This document shows positions 8,084 through 15,348 of a DNA stretch of 64,000 nucleotides, piece after piece; the stretch's first letter is position 1; each line of letters begins with the position of its first letter. Under the pieces are notes generated by a model. The model was given only the letters and a program-made list of their open reading frames with translations. It did not search any database and was not told the origin of the DNA. The stretch covers positions 335,501 through 399,500 of the forward strand of contig CP107220.1 in NCBI GenBank assembly GCA_025757685.1, in the 5' to 3' direction. This DNA comes from Oscillospiraceae bacterium. GTDB lineage: Bacteria; Bacillota; Clostridia; Oscillospirales; Acutalibacteraceae. The translations under genes were made by a program, and so were the position numbers.

Positions 8084-9706
8084 TTAGCCGTTGAGAATGG
8101 CAAAGTTCTCTTTGTTGGCCTTGTACAGGTTCTTAAACACTTTGAAGTTGCGGTCATAGACTGCCTTGTTGGCCGGGTTGGGCTTATAAGTGGTCTTTAC
8201 CGGGATCAGCTTCTTTACATCAAAGATGGAGGGGATGGCGCCCATACCTACGGCGATACAAGCGGCTGCACCCACGGCACCGATGTTTTGCGGGGACTCT
8301 ACCACCACCACATCACGCTGGAGAATATCGGCCAAAATCTGGCAGGTGGTTTCGCCCAAAGCGCCGCCGCCGCAGAAGCGCACGGTCTTGGACTTCTGAT
8401 ACTTGGCGGTCTTTAACTCCTGGCGCTCCAGCATCCAGCGCATGTGGAAGCAGATGCCCTCCACAACGGCGCGGATCAGCTCTGTTTTACCTACATTCAG
8501 CCGAATGTTAAAGAACATACCGGCGGCATTGGGATCCTCAAAGGGACAGCGGTTGCCGTGGAGCCAGGGGGTAAAGATCACGCCGTTGGAACCGGCGGGA
8601 ATGGTGTCGATCACTTCTTCCAGGTAGTCGTACATATTGAATTCTACCTGCTCCAGGCTGTCAGTAGCGTTGCCGTAGCGCTTTAAGAACACGCCAATTT
8701 CGTCCAGCGCCAGATGATCCTTGACCCAGCCTACGCACTTGTTGGAGGTCTCCAGCTCGCCAAAGTAGTTAAAGGTCTCCGGATTGGCGCCTACAATGGC
8801 AGCCATCATCGCACCGGTATCAACCATCTGTTCCGGCACAACGGTGCCCACCCAGCCGGAGGTGCCACTGTAAATGTGCGCGTCGCCAATCTCTACCGCT
8901 CCGGCGCCTACGCCGATCAAAGAGGCGTCGCCGCCGCCGCCGTACACAGCGGTGCCCTGAGCCAGACCCAGTTCCTCGGCAGCCTTGGCAGTGACTTCGC
9001 CCACTTTATCGGTGCACTTTTTAATCTCCGGCAGGTGCTTCATATCCACGCCTACCATATCGCAAATGGGCTTGCACCAGCCCTCGTGGCCCTTGCGGGT
9101 GTCATACAGCAGGGTGCCGAATGCAGAATCCTGGGTCATCACGAATTCACCGGTCAGGCGGCAGATGAGATACTCTTTCACATCCAGCCACTTATAGACT
9201 TTCTTAAAGTTTTCCGGCTCGTGCTCCCGCACCCAGCGGTACTTCCAAATGGGGTCCTTAACAGAGGAGGATACGGCACCGGTATAGCGCAGGTACTTGA
9301 GCAGCTTGGTCACTTCCGCACCGGCGATTTGTACGCCGTGGGCAATGCCCTTCTTCAGCTCATTGCCGGCTCGCTGGTCCATATAGGTCATGGGGCGGCG
9401 AATGCAATTACCCGCTTTGTCTACCAGGACCAAACCCTGCATGGCAGAGCAGAAACTGATGCCCTCTACCTGGTCTTTGGTCACGCCTACGCACTTATTG
9501 AACACATTGCGGGTGGTGCTGCACATGGCGCTCCACCATTCATCGGCGTCCTGCTCGGCGCCGCCCTTTACGCCGGTCTCATCATCCACATACAGACCGT
9601 AGCCTGCGGTGTCAGAGGCCAGGATGCGCATGGTGTCGCCGATCTCAATCAGACAGGTCTTGACCCCGGTGGTGCCCACATCGTAGGTGATTACATATTT
9701 GCTCAT
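8084..9706 (-). CDS. FGGY-family carbohydrate kinase
   Basis: A 540-residue sugar kinase of the FGGY family (xylulokinase, ribulokinase, fuculokinase and relatives), which phosphorylates a ketose or polyol with ATP in the cytosol. Visible marks are the N-terminal phosphate-binding ITYDVGTTGVKT (about residues 5-16), YMDQRAGNE in the substrate region, YSGTSGWVG in the middle, and a C-terminal FCGGGALGET with ESPQNIGAVGAA for adenosine binding. The ATG at 9706 is preceded by GGGAGGAT. It lies 38 bases behind the TetR gene on the same strand, so the regulator and kinase are probably one transcript, divergent from an aminotransferase and an aldolase. An FGGY kinase next to a class II aldolase is the classic arrangement for ketose phosphorylation followed by aldol cleavage. 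The sugar itself cannot be named from the sequence. Confidence 0.9.
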   Translation of the reverse strand: MSKYVITYDVGTTGVKTCLIEIGDTMRILASDTAGYGLYVDDETGVKGGAEQDADEWWSAMCSTTRNVFNKCVGVTKDQVEGISFCSAMQGLVLVDKAGNCIRRPMTYMDQRAGNELKKGIAHGVQIAGAEVTKLLKYLRYTGAVSSSVKDPIWKYRWVREHEPENFKKVYKWLDVKEYLICRLTGEFVMTQDSAFGTLLYDTRKGHEGWCKPICDMVGVDMKHLPEIKKCTDKVGEVTAKAAEELGLAQGTAVYGGGGDASLIGVGAGAVEIGDAHIYSGTSGWVGTVVPEQMVDTGAMMAAIVGANPETFNYFGELETSNKCVGWVKDHLALDEIGVFLKRYGNATDSLEQVEFNMYDYLEEVIDTIPAGSNGVIFTPWLHGNRCPFEDPNAAGMFFNIRLNVGKTELIRAVVEGICFHMRWMLERQELKTAKYQKSKTVRFCGGGALGETTCQILADILQRDVVVVESPQNIGAVGAAACIAVGMGAIPSIFDVKKLIPVKTTYKPNPANKAVYDRNFKVFKNLYKANKENFAILNG

Positions 9707-9744
9707 AAAATATCCTCCCATGGTGTTGTACGCGGTAAATACCG

Positions 9745-10407
9745 TCACTTCTTTTCAAATGTAAATGCGCTCTCCACAAATTTCAGCAGTTGACCGATCA
9801 CCCGCTCCTCGTCCATTTCCTCCACATCTACGCCGGTGTAGAACTTAAACCGCTCCTTGTAGTAGTCGCAGGTGTAAGAGAATTGCAGGGACATCAGCAG
9901 ATTGTCCAAAAAGAAGGCAAAGAGCCGGGGGTCCAGATCCGGGCGCACATCTCCCTTGGCCAGCGCCTGCGCAATGGCCGTGGTGTAGATGCCGCTGGTC
10001 TCGCTCTCAATCTCCCGCACCAGCATTTGGGTGCGCGCGCTGTCCTTCTCCGAGGCGATCTCATTATACAGCCGAATGTAATTGGCATTTCGCTTGGAAT
10101 GGACGCAGGTGGCGCGAATGAGCTTTTCTGCCTTGACCAGCAGCTTGTCGTCGCTGGCCATAATCGCCTCGATCACCTGGGTCAGAATACGCATGCCCCG
10201 CTGAATGCAGGTGATGAACAGATCCTCTTTGGTCGCAAAGTACTTGTACATCAGCCCAATGCTGATCCCTGCGTTCTTGGCGATCACATTGATGTTGGCG
10301 TTTTCGTACCCTTTGGAGGAAAACTCCTCGGTGCCCACTTCCAGTATGCGCTCCCGTCGCTCCTCGGAAATGCGGTCAAATGCGTCCTTGTGATGTTTAT
10401 TTACCAT
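9745..10407 (-). CDS. TetR/AcrR-family transcriptional regulator
   Basis: A 220-residue regulator. The N-terminal DNA-binding domain begins at ERRERILEVGTEEFSSKGY, and the helix-turn-helix runs through NVIAKNAGISIGLMYKYFATKEDL, typical of TetR. The remaining about 150 residues are the helical ligand-binding and dimer domain. The start is uncertain. The ATG at 10407 fits the family's N-terminus but has no clear ribosome site. An in-frame GTG at 10503 would add 32 residues that cross a perfect 10-bp inverted repeat (10427-10458) and sit at the predicted transcript start. I prefer 10407. It stands 38 bases upstream of the kinase and probably controls both arms of the divergent module in response to a sugar or pathway intermediate (inference). 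Confidence 0.88.
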   Translation of the reverse strand: MVNKHHKDAFDRISEERRERILEVGTEEFSSKGYENANINVIAKNAGISIGLMYKYFATKEDLFITCIQRGMRILTQVIEAIMASDDKLLVKAEKLIRATCVHSKRNANYIRLYNEIASEKDSARTQMLVREIESETSGIYTTAIAQALAKGDVRPDLDPRLFAFFLDNLLMSLQFSYTCDYYKERFKFYTGVDVEEMDEERVIGQLLKFVESAFTFEKK

Positions 10408-10426
10408 TTCAAAAAATTTTGTAGCC

Positions 10427-10458
10427 TTGCACAAAGAACGGAAAAGCCCTTTGTGCAA
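10427..10458 (-). promoter_or_regulatory. Perfect 10-bp inverted repeat before the TetR gene
   Basis: TTGCACAAAG (10427-10436) and CTTTGTGCAA (10449-10458) with a 12-nt spacer. Read on the minus strand, it would form a hairpin in the tetR leader followed by a T-tract. It is either an operator for autoregulation or an attenuating hairpin. Confidence 0.6.
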
Positions 10459-10510
10459 TCCGTACAAATACTCCCTCTCTGTAAAGCGTGAACCGCAATT
10501 CACTTTCCTT

Positions 10511-10539
10511 ATATTATCATTATTTATCCATTATTGCAA
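10511..10539 (-). promoter_or_regulatory. Promoter for the tetR-kinase transcript
   Basis: On the minus strand TTGCAA (10539-10534), a 17-bp spacer and TAATAT (10516-10511). Confidence 0.5.
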
Positions 10540-10591
10540 GAAATCTGAATAAAAATGCGGGAAAATTGAACAAATTATTACAAGTATCTAT

Positions 10592-10619
10592 TTGACAAAT
10601 CATTAAAAAGTGATATACT
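10592..10619 (+). promoter_or_regulatory. Strong promoter for the aminotransferase-aldolase transcript
   Basis: TTGACA (10592-10597), a 16-bp spacer and TATACT (10614-10619). The -35 overlaps the near-palindrome ATTTGACAAAT (10590-10600), a plausible operator half. Confidence 0.75.
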
Positions 10620-10634
10620 AAAGGTGTATTTTAT

Positions 10635-10676
10635 GTGAGCGATGGCTCACGCCCTTTGGGGTGAGCGACGACTCAT
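10635..10676 (+). promoter_or_regulatory. Two tandem hairpin-forming repeats in the 5' leader
   Basis: Two 16-base copies of the pattern GTGAGCGAYGRCTCAY at 10635-10650 and 10661-10676. The first is a perfect 6-bp hairpin (GTGAGC/GCTCAC). Its right arm can instead pair with the left arm of the second copy (10645-10650 with 10661-10666, extended by CCC/GGG). These are mutually exclusive structures between the promoter and the ribosome site. Confidence 0.6.
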
Positions 10677-10700
10677 GAATTTTAAGGAGGAACGACCATT

Positions 10701-12191
10701 ATGGATACCCGATTTGCAATTTCTGAGTATCTTGATGCAGCGCAGGTCACCGCTCAGCTGGACGCGCTCATCAAAAAGCCTATTTATTCCATCAGCCCGG
10801 CTGCACTGAAGAAGTATGAAGAAGAATACTTCGACAAGAAGTGCGCGAAGTCTAAGGCGATGATCACCGAGGCGAAAGAGATCATTCCCGGCGGTGTGCA
10901 GCACAACCTGGCGTTTAACTATCCTTTCCCCATCGTGATGACCAAGGCCAAGGGTGCTAAACTCTATGATATTGACGGCAACGAGTATTACGACTTCCTG
11001 CAGGCCGGCGGTCCCACCATCCTGGGCTCCAACGACGATGTGGTGAAGGAGAAGGTTAAGGAACTGCTGGACGATTGCGGTCCTTCCACCGGTCTGTTCC
11101 ATGAATATGAGTACAAGCTGGCCAAGAAGATCTCCGACTGTGTTCCTTCCGTAGAGATGTTCCGTATGCTGGGTTCCGGTACAGAGGCCTGCATGTGCGC
11201 TGTGCGTGTGGCCCGTCTGGCTACCGGCCATAAGAACATCATCAAGATGGGCGGCGCTTATCACGGCTGGTCCGATCAGCTGGCATGGGGCATGCGTGTG
11301 CCCGGTACCATGAATTTGCAGTCTCACGGCGTACCGCTGTTCGTATTCAAGCACACCCAGGAGTTCTTCCCCAATGATCTGAAGAGCCTGGAGCACAAGC
11401 TGATCCTGAATAAGTTCCGCGGTGGTACCGCTGCCGTGTTCATTGAGGCCATTGGTCCGGAGTCCGGTACCCGTCCGGTAGACAAGGACTTCCCCAAGGG
11501 CGTACAGGCACTGTGCCGCAAGTACGGCGCTCTGCTGGTTTGCGACGAGGTTGTAACCGGCTTCCGTATCGGCGTGTCCGGTGCGCAGGGCTACTTTGGC
11601 ATTGATCCCGACATCACCATCTTCGGTAAGGTGATTGCCGGCGGTTACCCGGGTGCAGGCGGCATCGGCGGCCACAGAGAGGTTATGAAATACTTAGGCG
11701 CCGGCCTGGATAAGGGCAACGGCTCCGGCAAGAAGATTCATAAGGCAATGTGCGGCGGCACCATGGCTGCCACCCCCATCTCCTGCTGCGCAGGTTACAC
11801 TGCCATTTGCGAGATCGAGAAGCGTAACGCCTGCCAGGTAGCCGGTAAGATGGCGGATCGTCTGGTACACGGCTTGCAGGCGCTGATCAAGAAGTATGAC
11901 CTGCCTTTCGTGTGCTTCAACCAGGGTTCTGTATGCCACTTGGATACCGTTGGCACCATGCACTTTAAGGTGGACTGGAAGCATCCGTGGACCATTCCGC
12001 ACACCTTGAAGGAGACCGGCAAGCGTCAGTCCGAGATGGAGCACATGGGCGCTGCTTACATGGCAGAGGGCTTGGTAACTTTGGCCGGTTCTCGTCTGTA
12101 CACTTCCGCCGCTTATACGGAAGAGATGATTGACGACTGCCTGAACAGATTTGAGAATGTGTTCAAGAACTGCGTTTGCATCGAGGCGTAA
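10701..12191 (+). CDS. Class III (GSA-type) PLP-dependent aminotransferase
   Basis: A 496-residue aminotransferase of the class III family, in the group that resembles glutamate-1-semialdehyde aminomutase. It transfers an amino group between a keto/aldehyde compound and an amino acid. Visible marks are IIPGGVQHN near the start, the substrate-loop GSGTEACMCAVRVAR, GAYHGW, the PLP-binding CDEVVTGFR, and the Schiff-base lysine K310 in IFGKVIAGGYPG. The N-terminal about 45 residues extend beyond the core family fold. A strong AAGGAGGA site precedes the ATG. It is the first gene of the arm facing the TetR-kinase genes and is followed by a class II aldolase after two hairpins. Heme-synthesis GSA aminomutase is unlikely because no hem genes are near and the core sequence is divergent. 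The actual substrate is unknown. Confidence 0.88.
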   Translation: MDTRFAISEYLDAAQVTAQLDALIKKPIYSISPAALKKYEEEYFDKKCAKSKAMITEAKEIIPGGVQHNLAFNYPFPIVMTKAKGAKLYDIDGNEYYDFLQAGGPTILGSNDDVVKEKVKELLDDCGPSTGLFHEYEYKLAKKISDCVPSVEMFRMLGSGTEACMCAVRVARLATGHKNIIKMGGAYHGWSDQLAWGMRVPGTMNLQSHGVPLFVFKHTQEFFPNDLKSLEHKLILNKFRGGTAAVFIEAIGPESGTRPVDKDFPKGVQALCRKYGALLVCDEVVTGFRIGVSGAQGYFGIDPDITIFGKVIAGGYPGAGGIGGHREVMKYLGAGLDKGNGSGKKIHKAMCGGTMAATPISCCAGYTAICEIEKRNACQVAGKMADRLVHGLQALIKKYDLPFVCFNQGSVCHLDTVGTMHFKVDWKHPWTIPHTLKETGKRQSEMEHMGAAYMAEGLVTLAGSRLYTSAAYTEEMIDDCLNRFENVFKNCVCIEA

Positions 12192-12203
12192 GATTTTTTA
12201 CCA

Positions 12204-12240
12204 AGGGCGGTACCGGGCAGTGATGCCCGGCCGTCCTTTT
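12204..12240 (+). terminator. Hairpin between aminotransferase and aldolase genes
   Basis: CCGGGCA/TGCCCGG stem with GTGA loop, extended by GGGCGG/CCGTCC, then TTTT. It probably acts as a partial terminator or RNA-processing site, since the downstream gene has no obvious promoter. Confidence 0.6.
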
Positions 12241-12245
12241 GGTGC

Positions 12246-12264
12246 TTTTGCCCCCGGGGCAAAA
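12246..12264 (+). promoter_or_regulatory. Palindromic hairpin before the aldolase gene
   Basis: TTTTGCCCC and GGGGCAAAA around a single C, a perfect 9-bp inverted repeat ending about 10 bases before the ribosome site of the aldolase gene. In RNA the tight loop would melt partly; it could modulate translation or end transcription. Confidence 0.5.
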
Positions 12265-12287
12265 ATACGATTTTAAGGGGAAAACAC

Positions 12288-13505
12288 ATGGCTTACGAAT
12301 TAGAAGAAGCAAAAAAGCTGGTCGTTGCGGCCGGCAAAAAGCTGGTGGAAAGCGGTCTGATCGCCCGTACCTGGGGCAATGTATCCGCCCGTATTTCTGA
12401 CACCCAGTTTGTGATCACACCCTCCGGTCGGGCGTATGAAACGCTGACACCGGAAGAAGTGGTTGTGGTTAATATTGAGGACTGCTCCTACGAGGGCGAT
12501 ATTAAGCCCTCTTCCGAGAAGGGTGTGCACGCTGCGGCGTATCGCCACCATCCCACCGTGGATTTTGTGATCCACACCCACCAGAAGGCGGCCACCATCG
12601 TCAGCATTACCGGCATGGAGATCCGCAATGTTTACAAGGATTTTCAGCCGGTCCTGGGCAATAAGGTGCCCTGCGCCGATTATGCTATGTCTACCACCAA
12701 TTCTCTGCGCAAGAAGGTAGAGACGTGCATTATGATGAACCCGGGTTGCCGTGCCATTATGTTGATGCACCATGGCACTCTGTGCATGGGCGATACCTAT
12801 GAGCAGGCCTTTGAGATTGCAGACGCACTGGAGAAGTGCTGCCAGCGGGTGATCAAGGACAACTATCTGCGCCATTCCTGGGCAGAGACATATTCTGACG
12901 AAGGTAAGCGCAACTTTTACCTGAAAAAGAATGGCGCTGTGGCTATGCCGGAGAGCATTTGTGATCTGGGCTCCTCCGTTCGCAACGGCAAGACCTTTAG
13001 CTTGACCGTTGGCGGAGAGACCATTGATGTGGATTTGGAGACTGGGCTGGGCATTACCGGCATTGCACCCAAGTGCGCCAAGATCCATAAGGCCATTTAT
13101 GACAGCCAGGATTGCTCCATCATCAAGCATGTGACCGATCCGGATGTGATCGCTGTGTCCTGCACAGGTGAAGATATGATTCCTATGATCGACGACTTTG
13201 CACAGATCGCCGGCGTGGATGTGAAAAACCGCCCGTGGATCGACGGTGATACAGACGCTTGTGCCAAAGATATTGCTAAGGCCATGGACAGCCGCAATGC
13301 AATCCTGATTCAGGGCAACGGCGCCATCATCACCGGCAATTCCGATGGGGATATGCAGGCGCTGGAGATCATTATGGATAAGGGCTGTGAGGCCGTGATT
13401 GACACGGATATTTTCAATCGCCCCCATTATGTGCCCAAGGTGGAGTGCTTCTTGATGCGCACCGTGTATTTGGCTAAGTATTCCAAAGAGATCAATAAAA
13501 AGTAA
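12288..13505 (+). CDS. Class II aldolase/adducin protein with a degenerate second copy
   Basis: A 405-residue protein; ordinary class II aldolases of this family have about 210-230. Residues about 1-215 are a complete fuculose-phosphate-aldolase-like domain with the acid E77 (PSSEKGVHAA) and the zinc ligands H96 and H98 (VIHTHQ) and H161/H162 (LMHHGT). Residues about 260-395 repeat the same order, HKAIYDS, IIKHV, SCTGEDM, ILIQGNGAII, but the metal histidines are lost (HTH is replaced by KHV, HHG by GNG). This reads as an internal duplication with one catalytic and one non-catalytic half. It should cleave a ketose phosphate, matching the FGGY kinase across the divergent promoter. It follows the aminotransferase by 96 bases and ends at a strong terminator. 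An epimerase role (AraD-like) is also possible. Confidence 0.85.
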   Translation: MAYELEEAKKLVVAAGKKLVESGLIARTWGNVSARISDTQFVITPSGRAYETLTPEEVVVVNIEDCSYEGDIKPSSEKGVHAAAYRHHPTVDFVIHTHQKAATIVSITGMEIRNVYKDFQPVLGNKVPCADYAMSTTNSLRKKVETCIMMNPGCRAIMLMHHGTLCMGDTYEQAFEIADALEKCCQRVIKDNYLRHSWAETYSDEGKRNFYLKKNGAVAMPESICDLGSSVRNGKTFSLTVGGETIDVDLETGLGITGIAPKCAKIHKAIYDSQDCSIIKHVTDPDVIAVSCTGEDMIPMIDDFAQIAGVDVKNRPWIDGDTDACAKDIAKAMDSRNAILIQGNGAIITGNSDGDMQALEIIMDKGCEAVIDTDIFNRPHYVPKVECFLMRTVYLAKYSKEINKK

Positions 13506-13521
13506 GGTGCTTTGCACCACC

Positions 13522-13554
13522 GCCACCCATTGTCTTGCAGTGGGTGGCTTTTTT
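13522..13554 (+). terminator. Intrinsic terminator of the aldolase gene
   Basis: 11-bp stem GCCACCCATTG/CAGTGGGTGGC with TCTTG loop, then six T. A small GGTGC/GCACC hairpin precedes it directly after the stop codon. Confidence 0.9.
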
Positions 13555-13630
13555 ATGGATTGCAGGCCACCCAAATGCCCATATCGGCCGCGGTGCGATG
13601 TGTATTGTATTCTGCATCGTTGACACACAG

Positions 13631-13704
13631 GGCGGGCGGATGCTATCCGCCCCTACGGTCATCTGGTTATAATAAGGCTTTCGTAGGGACGGCAATCTGC
13701 CGCC
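13631..13704. repeat. Composite hairpin element, REP/MITE-like
   Basis: A 74-base non-coding stretch with three nested inverted repeats: GGGCGGAT (13634-13641) with ATCCGCCC (13645-13652); CCCTACG (13651-13657) with CGTAGGG (13682-13688); and GACGGCA with TGCCGCC (13689-13704). Such short palindromic elements with CTACG/CGTAG arms resemble dispersed repeats in gut Clostridia (recollection, not checked). Only one copy is in this window. Confidence 0.5.
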
Positions 13705-13727
13705 TGCTTCTCCATACATACGCGCAA

Positions 13728-13764
13728 AAAAAGGAGCCTCGCTGATGAAGCGAGGCTCCTTTTT
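13728..13764. terminator. Bidirectional terminator
   Basis: Perfect 16-bp stem (13728-13743 with 13749-13764, GATGA loop), A-tract on one side and T-tract on the other. It ends the minus-strand glycosidase transcript. Confidence 0.9.
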
Positions 13765-13773
13765 GCTTTGCTT

Positions 13774-15327
13774 TTACTTTTCCAGCACCAGGGTGGTGAC
13801 GGAGCGGGCAGGGAGGGCAAAGGCATCGGCGGCGGTGCCGCTGTCTGTCTTTGCCAAGTCGTTGTCTTTGTCGGTCACATAGGTGGTGTGGCGGGTGTAA
13901 CCGTCCAGCGCCAGGGTGGTGCTGCGGGCCTTATCCGTGTTGTTGATGAACACGGCGGTAACGGTGCCGTTGGGGTTTTTGAATGCCACGGACTGCACAT
14001 CGCTCAGTTCCTTCGGTAGGGTAATGGAAATGCGTACGCTACCCTCGTCGGTGAATTTGGAGAAGTTGCCCAGTACCCACAGCCGCTTGGAGGTCTCGAC
14101 TTGATGGCTGTCTTTGTCCAGATACACCAGTCCGTCGGTGTAGCCGCCAAAGGCGCAGGCGGTCCACCAGTCCCATTCTACCGCGTTTAGCACCGTCAGA
14201 TCCTGGTGAATGATCCCGGCCAGTGCCAGACCGTATTCCATGCCCAGGCCGCTGTCCATACCGTTCTTTTGGATCAGGTCGTACACGCCGCTGTTTTGGT
14301 CCTCGGTCATTTGGCAGTATTCCGTCAGCGCCAACTTGTAATTGCTGCCGTAGGTGGTGGCTATGGCGTCAGCGAAGGCCTGCCTCTCCTCCGGGCTGGC
14401 CCAGTAGGAATGGAGTGCCAGCGTGGGCATGCCCTTGCGAAGGGCGTTGCTTTTCAGTCCGTTGACACCACTTTTGCCAAACATGGTCTGGAGGTATGCC
14501 ATACAGGTGTCCGTGCCGATGTGGCCGCTTTCCCAGCCTTCCAGCTGACAGCCCTTTAGCGCGTCTTCCTGCGCCATTTGCTTCAAAAATACCTTGTACA
14601 GATCCCGGCACTGGGTCTTAGAGTAGTAGCAGCCCTCCTGCTTGGCGGTGCCGTCTTCATAACCCCGCCAGCTCCATTCCGGCTCGTTGATGGGAGACAG
14701 GCCGGTGACCCGATACCCGGCCTCCGTAAAGTGCTTGGCGCAGGCAATGCCGTACTTGGCAAAGTCTGCGTACCGTTCCGGCTCCAGGTTGGTTACATAG
14801 TTTTCATCGTCCGGCAGGTAGTCGCAGTAGGCTTTGCCGTTGGCGGTGTAAAACACCGGGGCGCTGTTAGAGAACAGGGTCACCCGCAGGTCTTTGTTCA
14901 TACTTTTTGCCAGGGCCAGGGCATTTTGTGCTGCTGCGTCCCGCTCCCAGTGGTAGCTGCCGTCCTTGTCTATAAAGGCTTCTGCCCGGCGGTCCGGGTC
15001 GGTGATGGTGGCGTCATCCTTGGAACCGGCGCCCAGGTTGTAGCGGTAAATATTCAGCCCAATGCCGCTGTTCTCGTCATACAGCAGGGAGAGAATATCC
15101 TTGGCGTTCTCCCAATTGCCTACCTCCTGGCTCCACCAGCAGGCAGAAGCACCAAAGCCGTTCATTGTCTGATAGACAGCGGTTGGTTCAATGGTGATGG
15201 CCTTGACCTGTGCGGTGGTGGCGGCAGGCTCTGTGTTGTCGGAGGTGCCGGCGGCGCACCCGGCCAGTAGAGCAGTGGTGCACAGAACAGCGGTCACTTT
15301 TTGTAAGCGTTTGGTGTATGTCGTCAT
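13774..15327 (-). CDS. Lipoprotein glycoside hydrolase, GH30-like
   Basis: A 517-residue extracellular glycosidase of clan GH-A, best matching family GH30 (O-glycosyl hydrolases). The N-terminus is a lipoprotein signal, with TALLAGCAAG placing the lipidated cysteine near residue 23, so the enzyme is displayed on the cell surface. GFGASACWWSQ near residue 57 is the family start motif. LSPINEPEWSW contains the likely acid/base glutamate and ALTEYCQM the likely nucleophile. The last about 100 residues form the beta-sandwich domain that packs on the barrel in GH30. Substrate is uncertain: the WWSQ and NEPEWSW pattern suggests a beta-1,6-galactanase-type subfamily, but this is from memory. It lies 21 bases behind a sugar symporter on the same strand. 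An AAGGACG ribosome site precedes the ATG. Confidence 0.82.
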   Translation of the reverse strand: MTTYTKRLQKVTAVLCTTALLAGCAAGTSDNTEPAATTAQVKAITIEPTAVYQTMNGFGASACWWSQEVGNWENAKDILSLLYDENSGIGLNIYRYNLGAGSKDDATITDPDRRAEAFIDKDGSYHWERDAAAQNALALAKSMNKDLRVTLFSNSAPVFYTANGKAYCDYLPDDENYVTNLEPERYADFAKYGIACAKHFTEAGYRVTGLSPINEPEWSWRGYEDGTAKQEGCYYSKTQCRDLYKVFLKQMAQEDALKGCQLEGWESGHIGTDTCMAYLQTMFGKSGVNGLKSNALRKGMPTLALHSYWASPEERQAFADAIATTYGSNYKLALTEYCQMTEDQNSGVYDLIQKNGMDSGLGMEYGLALAGIIHQDLTVLNAVEWDWWTACAFGGYTDGLVYLDKDSHQVETSKRLWVLGNFSKFTDEGSVRISITLPKELSDVQSVAFKNPNGTVTAVFINNTDKARSTTLALDGYTRHTTYVTDKDNDLAKTDSGTAADAFALPARSVTTLVLEK

Positions 15328-15348
15328 TTTTTTCGTCCTTATGTGAAT

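Noticed and set aside
8714..9793. A 359-codon plus-strand frame opposite the kinase
   Set aside because: The kinase has a clear family match and ribosome site; this frame has neither.
10408..10503. GTG start extending TetR by 32 residues
   Set aside because: It would begin at the predicted transcript start and translate through a perfect inverted repeat; no TetR family N-terminus matches it. Left open as a possibility.
10701..12191. Heme-pathway glutamate-1-semialdehyde aminomutase (hemL)
   Set aside because: The fold is shared, but there are no heme genes nearby, it sits with a sugar kinase and an aldolase, and the N-terminal extension is atypical.
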